Shown here: in pieces, positions 6,490-13,903 of the stretch
Layout: each line of letters begins with the position of its first letter
How positions within the stretch are numbered: the stretch's first letter is position 1
NCBI GenBank assembly: GCA_002428605.1
Contig: DIXH01000003.1
Span: 1 to 14,741, forward strand
Source of the DNA: Clostridiaceae bacterium UBA6085
GTDB taxonomy: Bacteria; Bacillota; Clostridia; Clostridiales; Clostridiaceae
Length of the DNA: 14,741 nucleotides
Direction of reading: 5' to 3'
Translations under genes and position numbers: made by a program
The notes under the pieces: model-generated
What the model was told of the DNA's origin: nothing
The model's input: only the letters and a program-made list of their open reading frames with translations
Databases searched by the model: none

Positions 6490-9400
6490 ATGATGGCTCG
6501 GATTTGTACAGGGTGCAGCAGGGAAATATCGGATGATTCCAGGTTCTGCAGGTATTGCGGAACACTGACTAAGGTCCAGGAAGATAGGAGTGATACGGTA
6601 ATATGCAAATCATGCGGTGCGGAGGCTAAGGTAGGTACCAGGTTCTGCAGGAAGTGCGGAGTATCTCTTGGTGCCATAGAGGAAAAGGCACATGTAAAGG
6701 CAAAGGTTCCTGTAAGGGAATCCGTTAAACCGGTTAAGGAGAAGACAAAGCCAGCAGCTGTTAAGCAGGCTGAAGAGTACGATTCTCCAGGAGATGTTGT
6801 ATTCAGCATTGAGCCCGGGAAGGCTGAAAGAGATGTACCTCACAGGGAAGGGGTATCAAATCCTGTATCTGTAATGTTCTCATGGCTGGCAAGTCTAGTT
6901 GGAGGCTTCTTCAAGTCGCTGACATCTCCGAAGCGACTGCTTCCAGGTATCCTTCTTGGAATATTCTGGTTTGTGCTGTCAATGCTCCCTGAGCTGGACA
7001 TTTCACTGCCTTATGAGGACATTGTCAACTGGGTCACCTTCGGGAAAGGCGGTCTCAGCGAGGAGCCTCTTAAGATGGTCGGAGGGATAGTCGGGAAGGG
7101 CTTCTTTGCAGGGACCCTTGTGGGCTTGTTCAGGAAGGGCGGACTTAAGGAAAGGCTTCCTAAGGTGAAGAATTCCGGAGGTGCCGGGTTCTTTATTTCA
7201 GGACTCGGACTTTCACTTATACTGTTCAATTTCTTCACTGGTGACAATTCCTTTGACAACAGTGTAATAGGTATTGTCGCAGCTATAGGTACTTTGAAGG
7301 CAATGGGCCAGGAGAACGGATCTGCAAGAAGGCTCTTTGTTTCGATCTCAAATATGCTCTCAAGAAACAGCAATGCGGTGATCCAGAATGCAAGGACTCT
7401 TTCTCAGGGTGTTGTTTTCGGATTCCTTGCAGCTGTACCCATGGCTTATGCTTCAGTTCCCGGTACAGGGTATATATTGGGCCTGGTATTTGTCGTGCTG
7501 GGTCTTGTGCTTTCCCTTGCAAAGGGTAGAAGGCTTGCTGCTGCGGCACTTCTGGTCTTTGCGGTGATGCAGGGTGCGCCTGCCATAGCCGGTGCCAGTA
7601 CCGTATATTCCTCCAAGTGCAGCAACTGCGGGTTTACAAACACCTTTACGGAGGAGGAGGTAAATAACCAGGTCCTTTACTGTGACAACTGCGGAGCTCT
7701 CACCATGGTCAGCAGAACAGGTGAGACTACAGAGGAAAAGGGTCTGTGGAAGTATGTAGGGTCGAAGATAAGCCATGCTCCGCATGAGTGGGGCGAGGGC
7801 GGAGACCCGACAAACGGGACGGTTGAGAGTTCTGTGGAATATTCGGAAGGTATTGTTGAGATGACCAGCGTCATAGTCATAGGAGGCAATGGCTACAATA
7901 CCGGTGACAGCATATCGGGGAGGATCACATGGACTCCTGCACCCAAGAGGGACCTTAAGCCAGGAGAAAAGGTGGAGATGGAGCTTAATGCTGTTCTAAT
8001 CAATTCTGATAACTACGAGTTCAGGGATATATGCTTCGGTGTTGTGGAATTCAACTTCGATTCTGGCACCTATACTAACAGGATGTATGCTTCAGGGACA
8101 GGACTTCATTTTGTCTATGACTACAGGTACGAGACCACTGCAAGTGCATCGATGGATGCAACCAAACCGGCATCTGCCAGTGTATATGGCAATATGCCGG
8201 ACAGGTCCCTTGAGGGTGACAGGATGACCATTAGGGTTTCAGTGACTGGAGCCGGGGTTAACTATGAGCAGGTATTCATGGACTATACGTACGAATGGGA
8301 TACAGATGGAGTGGTGGGAGGTGTCTCAGGTCCTGACGGAGGCGAGGAGCCTGTTGTCAACGGACCTGAGATAGTGGACGGAAATGCTTCGGGTAATCCC
8401 GGAGACAGCGCTCCGGTATCCATGAAGACTGCGGTTGTAGTTGGTGCCGCCTCAGCTCTTGCTGCGGCAGCGGCTGCAGCATCTGCCGGGGCAGCCTCGG
8501 CGGGAACAGCAGCAAGCATGACAAGGAAGCAGAAGGAAGAGGAGCTTAAGAAGACCGGCGACTACAGGATGATAGTCAACAAGACCTTCGGAAATGTCAT
8601 AGAGAACGGAAGGACTGACCAGGAGGTCTATGCAAGGATCGAGAAGAGGCTTCCTGACGGAGGCTGGGTACATGACGCATCCCTTGACAGCCAGATAACC
8701 ATATTCACTTCAACAGCTGTCGAAGGCCTTAAGCTTCAGCCTGTCCCAGGCGGAGCCAAGGGTAAGGGGAGTAAAGTGCTGCTTGAAAATGAGACTCCTC
8801 CCGAGACCTGCGTAATAAGCTTCAAGTATCAGGGCCCTGATACTTATTTCCAGAACAACCTGACCTTCAGGATGGGTGGTAAGCCTAAGATCACCATTGC
8901 TGACAGGATAAGCATACTTGGAACGTCGACTGAAGCCTTCGAGGTGAAGTTCCAGGTAACGGGCTTCGGAGAGAAGCCTGAGCTCAAGGTGGAGTACAAG
9001 TCGGACCTCTTCGAGCTTAAGCTCGACAAGGACAAGGCGGGACGCGACATCCTCATAGCCCGTGCCACTGAGAAGGCAGGAAGGATGAATTTCCAGAGAT
9101 TCATGCACAGGTACCAGTGCGTGCTCTCAGCTGCAACTGCAAAGGATAAGCTTGAACAGAAGTTCATCGTGCAGCTCTGCTATGAGGGTATCGGTACTGC
9201 ATACTCTGACCTCAAGAACAGCGAGTCAAGGGACAAGGTGCTTCTTGTATGCTTCACTGACGGGGAAAAGGAAAAGAGGGAGGAGAATGCGTACATACTG
9301 CCTCTTGCTGTAATGAGATGGGATGAGAAGACCAGGGAGCTTCTGCCTGACATGAAGGCTGCTGAAGGACTTAAGATAAGCGTAACCCCTGACAAGGCAT

Positions 9401-10677
9401 CTAAGATAATGAAAGAGGATGATGCAGGCAAGGCTATAGCCGATGCGGATATTAAGGTGAAGTCTGAAACAGCACCAAGCAAGGAGAAGGTAGACCTTGA
9501 GAAGAAGCCTTCAGCGTTCCTCATTTACCCCGGTAAGAGCTCGGTCTCAATAGCACCGGAGGTCGAGGTTATCGTTACCGCGGCTATTGATGGAGGAGAA
9601 TTCAAGCCTCTTGAGCTTAAGGGCATACTGAAGCCTCAGACTGACTACAGGGCGATGCTCAAATGGTTCATAGAATATGGCCAGGGTACTTTCGTGGACA
9701 GATACATCAAAATTGGAAAGCTGGAAACATATTTCGATGCCTTGAAGTTCATAGATAACAGGGTATACTGTGAAAGCCATATGCCATATTCACCCAAAAC
9801 AAAGGAAAACCACTATGAAGATGCATATATGGACCTATCACGAAAGAACTATGTTTACCTGCAGGATGCATCAATGCCTAAGGCAATAGGTGAGTGGAAG
9901 CAGATACAGTCCCTTCACCATGAGCTATGCCATGCAATAGAGCATCAGCATGGTGATGTAACCACGAACAAGAAGCTTCAGGAAAGGCATGCCTACTTCA
10001 TACAGCATCTGACGGATGTGGTGAAGAACCTTGCTGACATGGAGAGGGGTATACTTCCTCCTGAGATGGCTGCAAAGGATGCGATACAGGCTTACTACAA
10101 TGTGTTCTTTGATGAACATAATACTGAACCGCAGACCTTTTCCTGGTTCGGAGTAACCTACCTTACACAGCACAAGATGTTTGAAAGATATGCTAACTTT
10201 GACATGTACGGCGGTGACACTGTTCCTGATGCGCTCAAGAGCGAGATAGCCAGGGCATTCAGGGAGAACTACTTCCCTGGCAATGTACAGGGCAGGGGAA
10301 GCCTTGGTTCGAAGTTCAAAGAAACTTCAGGTCTATTTTCAGGTGGTGTATGGCACTTGGATGCAACTACTTCTAATTCATTCCTTGGTCTTGTCAACGA
10401 CATGAACTTCAGTCACCCTGACTACGAGTTCAAAAGGATGTCAAATCCCAGATGGGAGCCTGGCACACTTAAACTTAAGGTGATATTCGATGTCAAGGGT
10501 ATTAAGTCCGGAAAGATAGACGAGCTGGAGGTTGAGCTTGACGGCGGAGCCTTTGATGACTCTGACTACAATTATCCGAAGATAAATGAGTTCACTGTAA
10601 CAATGAGGTCGACCTACAGGATAAAGGACGGGATACTCGGCCAGGCTGAGGTTAAGTCAAGGGCAGTGAAGATATGA
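6490..10677 (+). CDS. Giant polytopic zinc-ribbon membrane protein with C-terminal HExxH metallopeptidase motif
   Basis: A 1395-residue protein of no named family that I recognise. In order: two zinc ribbons with C-x2-C-x10-C-x2-C spacing (C6/C9/C20/C23 and C39/C42/C53/C56); a basic, Pro/Lys-rich linker; about seven hydrophobic segments (roughly 151-167, 197-213, 231-249, 257-272, 307-322, 327-345, 348-368); a third CxxC...CxxC ribbon (C377/C380/C398/C401); a beta-rich region; an Ala-rich hydrophobic stretch (646-677); more beta-rich sequence; and HELCHAIEH (H1144, E1145, H1148) with a possible third zinc ligand E1165. A short beta domain ends the protein. HExxH is the zinc-binding and catalytic motif of zincin peptidases, so a membrane-bound metallopeptidase is inferred. 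GGAAGGA at 6478-6484 supports ATG 6490 or 6493 over ATG 6460. Its stop overlaps the next gene by 4 bp (ATGA). Confidence 0.8.
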   Translation: MMARICTGCSREISDDSRFCRYCGTLTKVQEDRSDTVICKSCGAEAKVGTRFCRKCGVSLGAIEEKAHVKAKVPVRESVKPVKEKTKPAAVKQAEEYDSPGDVVFSIEPGKAERDVPHREGVSNPVSVMFSWLASLVGGFFKSLTSPKRLLPGILLGIFWFVLSMLPELDISLPYEDIVNWVTFGKGGLSEEPLKMVGGIVGKGFFAGTLVGLFRKGGLKERLPKVKNSGGAGFFISGLGLSLILFNFFTGDNSFDNSVIGIVAAIGTLKAMGQENGSARRLFVSISNMLSRNSNAVIQNARTLSQGVVFGFLAAVPMAYASVPGTGYILGLVFVVLGLVLSLAKGRRLAAAALLVFAVMQGAPAIAGASTVYSSKCSNCGFTNTFTEEEVNNQVLYCDNCGALTMVSRTGETTEEKGLWKYVGSKISHAPHEWGEGGDPTNGTVESSVEYSEGIVEMTSVIVIGGNGYNTGDSISGRITWTPAPKRDLKPGEKVEMELNAVLINSDNYEFRDICFGVVEFNFDSGTYTNRMYASGTGLHFVYDYRYETTASASMDATKPASASVYGNMPDRSLEGDRMTIRVSVTGAGVNYEQVFMDYTYEWDTDGVVGGVSGPDGGEEPVVNGPEIVDGNASGNPGDSAPVSMKTAVVVGAASALAAAAAAASAGAASAGTAASMTRKQKEEELKKTGDYRMIVNKTFGNVIENGRTDQEVYARIEKRLPDGGWVHDASLDSQITIFTSTAVEGLKLQPVPGGAKGKGSKVLLENETPPETCVISFKYQGPDTYFQNNLTFRMGGKPKITIADRISILGTSTEAFEVKFQVTGFGEKPELKVEYKSDLFELKLDKDKAGRDILIARATEKAGRMNFQRFMHRYQCVLSAATAKDKLEQKFIVQLCYEGIGTAYSDLKNSESRDKVLLVCFTDGEKEKREENAYILPLAVMRWDEKTRELLPDMKAAEGLKISVTPDKASKIMKEDDAGKAIADADIKVKSETAPSKEKVDLEKKPSAFLIYPGKSSVSIAPEVEVIVTAAIDGGEFKPLELKGILKPQTDYRAMLKWFIEYGQGTFVDRYIKIGKLETYFDALKFIDNRVYCESHMPYSPKTKENHYEDAYMDLSRKNYVYLQDASMPKAIGEWKQIQSLHHELCHAIEHQHGDVTTNKKLQERHAYFIQHLTDVVKNLADMERGILPPEMAAKDAIQAYYNVFFDEHNTEPQTFSWFGVTYLTQHKMFERYANFDMYGGDTVPDALKSEIARAFRENYFPGNVQGRGSLGSKFKETSGLFSGGVWHLDATTSNSFLGLVNDMNFSHPDYEFKRMSNPRWEPGTLKLKVIFDVKGIKSGKIDELEVELDGGAFDDSDYNYPKINEFTVTMRSTYRIKDGILGQAEVKSRAVKI

Positions 10678-10859
10678 GGGGTGGGAGAAGGGCGTCTTTA
10701 GTGCTTGCCATTATGGCTGCCCTTGCCTTCTTCGGATTCCTCATATATGCAGAAGTGTCTGGTGACAGTGAGGGCATTGAGGCAGGGTTGATAACTGGCA
10801 GCATGCTGCTCTTCCTTTCATGGCTTAGCTTCATTGAGATCAGGCCATGGAGAAGATAG
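10674..10859 (+). CDS. Small two-helix membrane protein
   Basis: A 61-residue hydrophobic protein with two predicted membrane helices (about 8-26 and 37-53), a basic N-terminus (RGGRR) and a basic C-terminus (RPWRR). By the positive-inside rule both ends would be cytoplasmic. It starts inside the stop of the large zinc-ribbon gene (ATGA overlap at 10674-10677), typical of translational coupling, and ends 35 bp before the next start. No family is recognised. It might be an accessory subunit of the large membrane protein, but that rests on coupling alone. Confidence 0.6.
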   Translation: MRGGRRASLVLAIMAALAFFGFLIYAEVSGDSEGIEAGLITGSMLLFLSWLSFIEIRPWRR

Positions 10860-10894
10860 AAAGACTTAAAATAGTGACGATTAAGGGGGATCCT

Positions 10895-11698
10895 ATGTAT
10901 TGTGAATCATGCGGAAAGCAGATACCTGATGACAGCAGGTTCTGCGAGTTTTGCGGAAGTCCTGTGAAGGCTGAGGCATATGAGGATTTGGATGAAGAGG
11001 CAGGCAAAGGAACAAGGAAAGAGGCTGATATAGCTTCAGATAAAAAGGTGGACAGGGCGATAAGGAATGCCGCAGACAGCGGCTACAGCTCCCATAAGAA
11101 GCCAAGGACAAGGTTAAGGCTGTTGCCCCTGGTTCTGGTCCTTATGATTGGAGCAGGCGGATATATGGCTGTAAAGGCACTTGGAGGGATCTCGGAGATT
11201 TCGGGACTGATTCTTGGCAAGGGTAATGCTGACAGTGAGATCACGAGGGATGATTTCTCTTGGTATGCGGCGGCCTCTTATGACGAGGTGCCTCAGGGTG
11301 GAACTGGTCTTGACTACAAGGACATACTCGGAGAATGGAAGGTAATGGCTGTAAACTATGTATCCGAGCCTGAGGAGACTTTCTTCTCAACTGCTGTACT
11401 TAAAGAGAACTCTTCTTTATCAGACGAGGGCAAGGCACTTGATACGGCGGTGGAATTCACTCACCACTACGTGGAGTTCGACGGGGAGAAGAGTGAGTTC
11501 GAAGGTGATGAGGCTAGTGACCTGCTGTATGCAGACTTCGAGGACGGTTACCTTTCGATGGCTCTTGGAGATGACAGGCTTGCCGAAATCATATTCTGGA
11601 AGAAGGATGGAAAAGAATACGGACAGAGCCACATATACTCTGATTGGGACAAGGATGGTATTGCTGACCTTGTCAACGTGATCCTCTTTACAAGGTAA
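10895..11698 (+). CDS. Zinc-ribbon, single-TM protein with extracytoplasmic domain and Ca-loop-like motif
   Basis: A 267-residue protein with a zinc ribbon at the very N-terminus (C3, C6, C17, C20; CESCGKQIPDDSRFCEFCG), a charged linker, one membrane helix (about 76-92) and an extracytoplasmic C-terminal domain. The ribbon is close to the first ribbon of the large upstream protein (both contain DDSRFC), suggesting shared ancestry. This zinc ribbon-TM-outside-domain plan is known from Gram-positive envelope proteins such as TcaA and YvbJ. The C-terminal domain contains an L-G-E-W-K strand near 145 and ends with DWDKDGIAD (D250, D252, D254, D258), which fits the DxDxDGxxD calcium loop seen in EF-hand-like and FG-GAP/VCBS repeats. 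The start at 10895 is chosen because AAGGGGGA lies just upstream and the ribbon begins right at the Met; an in-frame ATG at 10847 lacks such a site. Confidence 0.78.
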   Translation: MYCESCGKQIPDDSRFCEFCGSPVKAEAYEDLDEEAGKGTRKEADIASDKKVDRAIRNAADSGYSSHKKPRTRLRLLPLVLVLMIGAGGYMAVKALGGISEISGLILGKGNADSEITRDDFSWYAAASYDEVPQGGTGLDYKDILGEWKVMAVNYVSEPEETFFSTAVLKENSSLSDEGKALDTAVEFTHHYVEFDGEKSEFEGDEASDLLYADFEDGYLSMALGDDRLAEIIFWKKDGKEYGQSHIYSDWDKDGIADLVNVILFTR

Positions 11699-11737
11699 CT
11701 AGGATCACCAGGTATCTGAAATTTTGGGGGGATGTGT

Positions 11738-12223
11738 ATGAGGGCTGGAATTAAGGCTATTGTCATAGCCATGGCATTTATGGTTTTGTCAGGCTGCTTT
11801 CCTGGTAGCGGAAATAAGGATCCTGTGCTTGAAAATGCTGCCTTTGACATCATTGGCGACCAGGGCATAAAGACTGCAGTGACACTTTCAGAGCTTCAGG
11901 GCGAATACTCCGGAGAGCTATGGTTCGAGGAGCATGAAAAAAGCCTGTACAGCAGTGAGTCCTACAGCTGTACAGGCAGGATAGACGGGAGTAGTCTGAC
12001 TATCCTCTGGGACATGGATGGAAAGTCCTTCAGGCTTGGAGAGGGAATGGAGTTTGAGCTGAAGGGCGGGATAATGATGTCTGATGAGGAACCTGAGCCA
12101 AGGCTAATATGCGCCGTAAAGGTATATCCCTCAGGCCTTATGGTTGATGGACTTGCAGCTATAGCTATCGATGATGGAAGCGGCAATAGAGAGGTAATGG
12201 TCCATTTCCAGCTGATAAGGTGA
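11738..12223 (+). CDS. Putative lipoprotein, unknown function
   Basis: A 161-residue protein with a short basic N-terminus, a hydrophobic segment and a lipobox L-S-G-C (C20), so it is probably a signal-peptidase II-processed lipoprotein anchored outside the membrane. The mature part is acidic and beta-rich (EYSGELWFEE, then LICAVKVYP), possibly a small beta-barrel or sandwich; no family is recognised. GGGGGG at 11726-11731 gives good spacing to the ATG at 11738, whereas the ATG at 11732 abuts it and would be too close. It follows the zinc-ribbon/TM gene by 39 bp and is probably co-transcribed with it. A perfect 11-bp inverted repeat lies within the gene (11943-11977). Confidence 0.72.
   Translation: MRAGIKAIVIAMAFMVLSGCFPGSGNKDPVLENAAFDIIGDQGIKTAVTLSELQGEYSGELWFEEHEKSLYSSESYSCTGRIDGSSLTILWDMDGKSFRLGEGMEFELKGGIMMSDEEPEPRLICAVKVYPSGLMVDGLAAIAIDDGSGNREVMVHFQLIR
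11943..11977 (+). repeat. Perfect 11-bp inverted repeat inside the lipoprotein gene
   Basis: GCCTGTACAGC (11943-11953) and GCTGTACAGGC (11967-11977) are exact reverse complements around a 13-base loop. The repeat lies wholly within coding sequence and has no T-tract, so it is not a standard terminator. Confidence 0.8.
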
Positions 12224-12246
12224 ATCATACAATTTCATTAAAGGTG

Positions 12247-12915
12247 TCATCTGCCCTTTAGGAGTGGTGAGCCGCAGCTTCCGCAGTAATCATCCCTTGT
12301 GTCGCACATGTAGGCGCAGGATGGGCAGAAAAGGACTTCGTCCCTGGTCTTATCAAACTTTTCGATGGTCCTCAGGTTCGGCCTGTTGTGCTTCTTCAGC
12401 CTGTCGCCGACCTTGAAGTAATCATATTTTACAGTATCGTCTGCCATCGGAAGCTCGACCATCTTGCCGTCATCAAGCCTTACAAGGATTACATTGCCCT
12501 GGCTTCCGTAGTAATCTCTCTTGTCCTCTACGGTTCCTGTCCATTCTAGACCTTTCTTCCTTGTGTTTCTTATGGAGTATAGGGCTATAAGCAGGAACAT
12601 GGCTGAGAGGACTGCTATGACTGTGATGCCCTCCTTGTCCATGCCAAGGTCTCCTGACAGGAGCAGGAAGGTTGGTATGGCTATTACAAGCAGCAGCGTG
12701 AATATTGTGATGTAGGTCCTTCTGTTGCCCTGGTAACCTGCGAACCTGTAGTCATTTACTGCATCGGACCAGCCTGTGCCTCCTGCACCAAGTGGCGACC
12801 TGTCGCCATAGGGCTTGTCTGTGGTAATGTCAAAGCCGCAGCTTCTGCATACCTTATTCTTTCCTGAAAGTATAGATCCGCACTGTGTGCAGAAGAATGT
12901 CTTTTCAAAAGCCAT
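12247..12915 (-). CDS. Membrane protein with N- and C-terminal zinc ribbons
   Basis: A 222-residue protein on the reverse strand. An N-terminal zinc ribbon (C9, C12, C23, C26) with the same C-x2-C-x10-C-x2-C spacing as its neighbours is followed by a Gly-rich linker, two membrane helices (about 68-87 and 96-114), and a short beta domain (about 125-175: GTVEDKRDYYG, then GNVILVRLDDGKMVELP) resembling a small barrel. A second Cys cluster lies at the C-terminus (C197, C200, C204, C211, C214). With two helices both ribbons lie on the same, probably cytoplasmic, side. AGGAG on the reverse strand six bases before the ATG supports the start. It converges on the lipoprotein gene (23 bp between stops) and diverges from the next zinc-ribbon gene, sharing a control region. 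No named family is recognised with certainty. Confidence 0.8.
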   Translation of the reverse strand: MAFEKTFFCTQCGSILSGKNKVCRSCGFDITTDKPYGDRSPLGAGGTGWSDAVNDYRFAGYQGNRRTYITIFTLLLVIAIPTFLLLSGDLGMDKEGITVIAVLSAMFLLIALYSIRNTRKKGLEWTGTVEDKRDYYGSQGNVILVRLDDGKMVELPMADDTVKYDYFKVGDRLKKHNRPNLRTIEKFDKTRDEVLFCPSCAYMCDTRDDYCGSCGSPLLKGR

Positions 12916-12943
12916 GCTATTCTCCTAAGGGGATATATTGTTT

Positions 12944-13008
12944 TCCTTTTCCCCACCCCCATTATTATATACAATCCTGGTCTCCATTAGAAGTTACGGG
13001 GAAAAGGA
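12944..13008. promoter_or_regulatory. Divergent control region bracketed by an 11-bp inverted repeat
   Basis: TCCTTTTCCCC (12944-12954) and GGGGAAAAGGA (12998-13008) are perfect reverse complements 43 bp apart, centred in the gap between two divergent zinc-ribbon genes. A reverse-strand -10 box TATAAT (plus-strand 12964-12969) lies between the arms. The geometry fits a dyad operator, a looping pair of operator sites, or an RNA stem. It is the only strong symmetry in this gap. Confidence 0.5.
12964..12969 (-). promoter_or_regulatory. Putative -10 box for the reverse-strand zinc-ribbon gene
   Basis: A perfect TATAAT on the reverse strand about 50 bp before the ATG at 12915. A -35 at 17-bp spacing would be TTCTAA, a weak match. 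It lies between the arms of the 12944/12998 inverted repeat, so binding there could control it. Confidence 0.45.
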
Positions 13009-13086
13009 TATAGGATGGAATCATTCAAATCGAATTTAATAACCGGTTGTCCATGCGTCATTTTAAGCTTTACGAGGAGGTCAAGG

Positions 13087-13902
13087 ATGTTTTGTGAAAA
13101 TTGCGGATATGAGAGAATAGGCGCTGCTGCCTTCTGTGAGGGATGTGGGAAGCCTTTCGGGACTTTTGAGAGTCCGAAGGAAAATGCTGATCATAAAAGT
13201 GTAGAGGTATATTTGAATGAACCTGAAAAGGAAGCAACTGACTCATCTTCTGAAGTACCATCAGATGAGTCAGCTGCAGCTGTAGAAAAGAGAGGGAGCA
13301 TAACAGTATGCGGGCCTGACCTGCAGTGGATGTATGAGTTCTCCTTCTGGAGGAACCCTGCGATAATTATTACGGTGGCTAAGGTCCTTCTTGTTTCACT
13401 GCTTGTTCCTGCATTGTTCATGTTCTTCATCACACTTGGTGACGGGTTTGGTGAAGCCGTTGGAATAGCCGGTACTATCCTCGGATACGGGGTCATCGTC
13501 ATGGCAGCTCTTCTTGCAATAGCTTATCCTCTTGTTGGTATCATCAATGGAGGCAAGTATTTTGTGCTGTTCAAGATGGATGACAAGGGTGTCAACCACA
13601 TACAGCTGGACAGGCAGTTCAAGAAGGCACAGGCACTTGGATTCCTTACTGCGCTGATAGGCCTTTCAGGTGGGAACCTTTCTGCCGGCGGAGCCGGACT
13701 AATGGCTGCCACCAGGCAGAGCCTTTACACAAGCTTCAAGAAGGTAAGGTCCATAAAGGCTGTAAGGTCCAGGAACACCATCTATGTCAACGAGTCGATG
13801 ACAAGGAACCAGGTATATGTTGAAGACGGGGACTTTGATTTCGTCCTCCACCATATCATAAGCCACTGCCCAAAGAATGTAAGGGTTTCGGGAAGGTCCT
13901 GA
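13087..13902 (+). CDS. Zinc-ribbon membrane protein with C-terminal PH-like domain
   Basis: A 271-residue protein. An N-terminal zinc ribbon (C3, C6, C17, C20) is followed by an acidic Ser/Glu-rich linker (about 30-70), a short beta segment, two membrane helices (about 91-117 and 124-152), and a C-terminal beta/alpha region of about 115 residues ending in DFDFVLHHIISHCP. That region (strands such as YFVLFKMDDKGVNHIQ and TIYVNE, then a final helix) reads like a small bacterial PH-type or similar signalling fold; this is an inference from pattern only. With two helices both soluble parts would be cytoplasmic. GAGGAGG at 13074-13080 with six bases to the ATG fixes the start at 13087; an in-frame ATG at 13015 lacks such a site and would place the ribbon away from the N-terminus. 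It is divergent from the reverse-strand zinc-ribbon gene and one base before the next gene. Confidence 0.8.
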   Translation: MFCENCGYERIGAAAFCEGCGKPFGTFESPKENADHKSVEVYLNEPEKEATDSSSEVPSDESAAAVEKRGSITVCGPDLQWMYEFSFWRNPAIIITVAKVLLVSLLVPALFMFFITLGDGFGEAVGIAGTILGYGVIVMAALLAIAYPLVGIINGGKYFVLFKMDDKGVNHIQLDRQFKKAQALGFLTALIGLSGGNLSAGGAGLMAATRQSLYTSFKKVRSIKAVRSRNTIYVNESMTRNQVYVEDGDFDFVLHHIISHCPKNVRVSGRS

Positions 13903-13903
13903 T

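Noticed and set aside
8450..8520. GCN-rich tract as a microsatellite or assembly artefact
   Set aside because: The alanine codons are mixed rather than a simple repeat and the frame stays open on both sides, so it is treated as coding Ala-rich sequence.
10847..10894. Upstream in-frame ATG of the 10895 zinc-ribbon/TM gene
   Set aside because: It overlaps the end of the small membrane protein gene and lacks a ribosome site; AAGGGGGA directly precedes the ATG at 10895.
13015..13086. N-terminal extension of the 13087 gene
   Set aside because: GAGGAGG with good spacing supports the ATG at 13087, and the extension lies in the divergent control region next to the inverted repeat.
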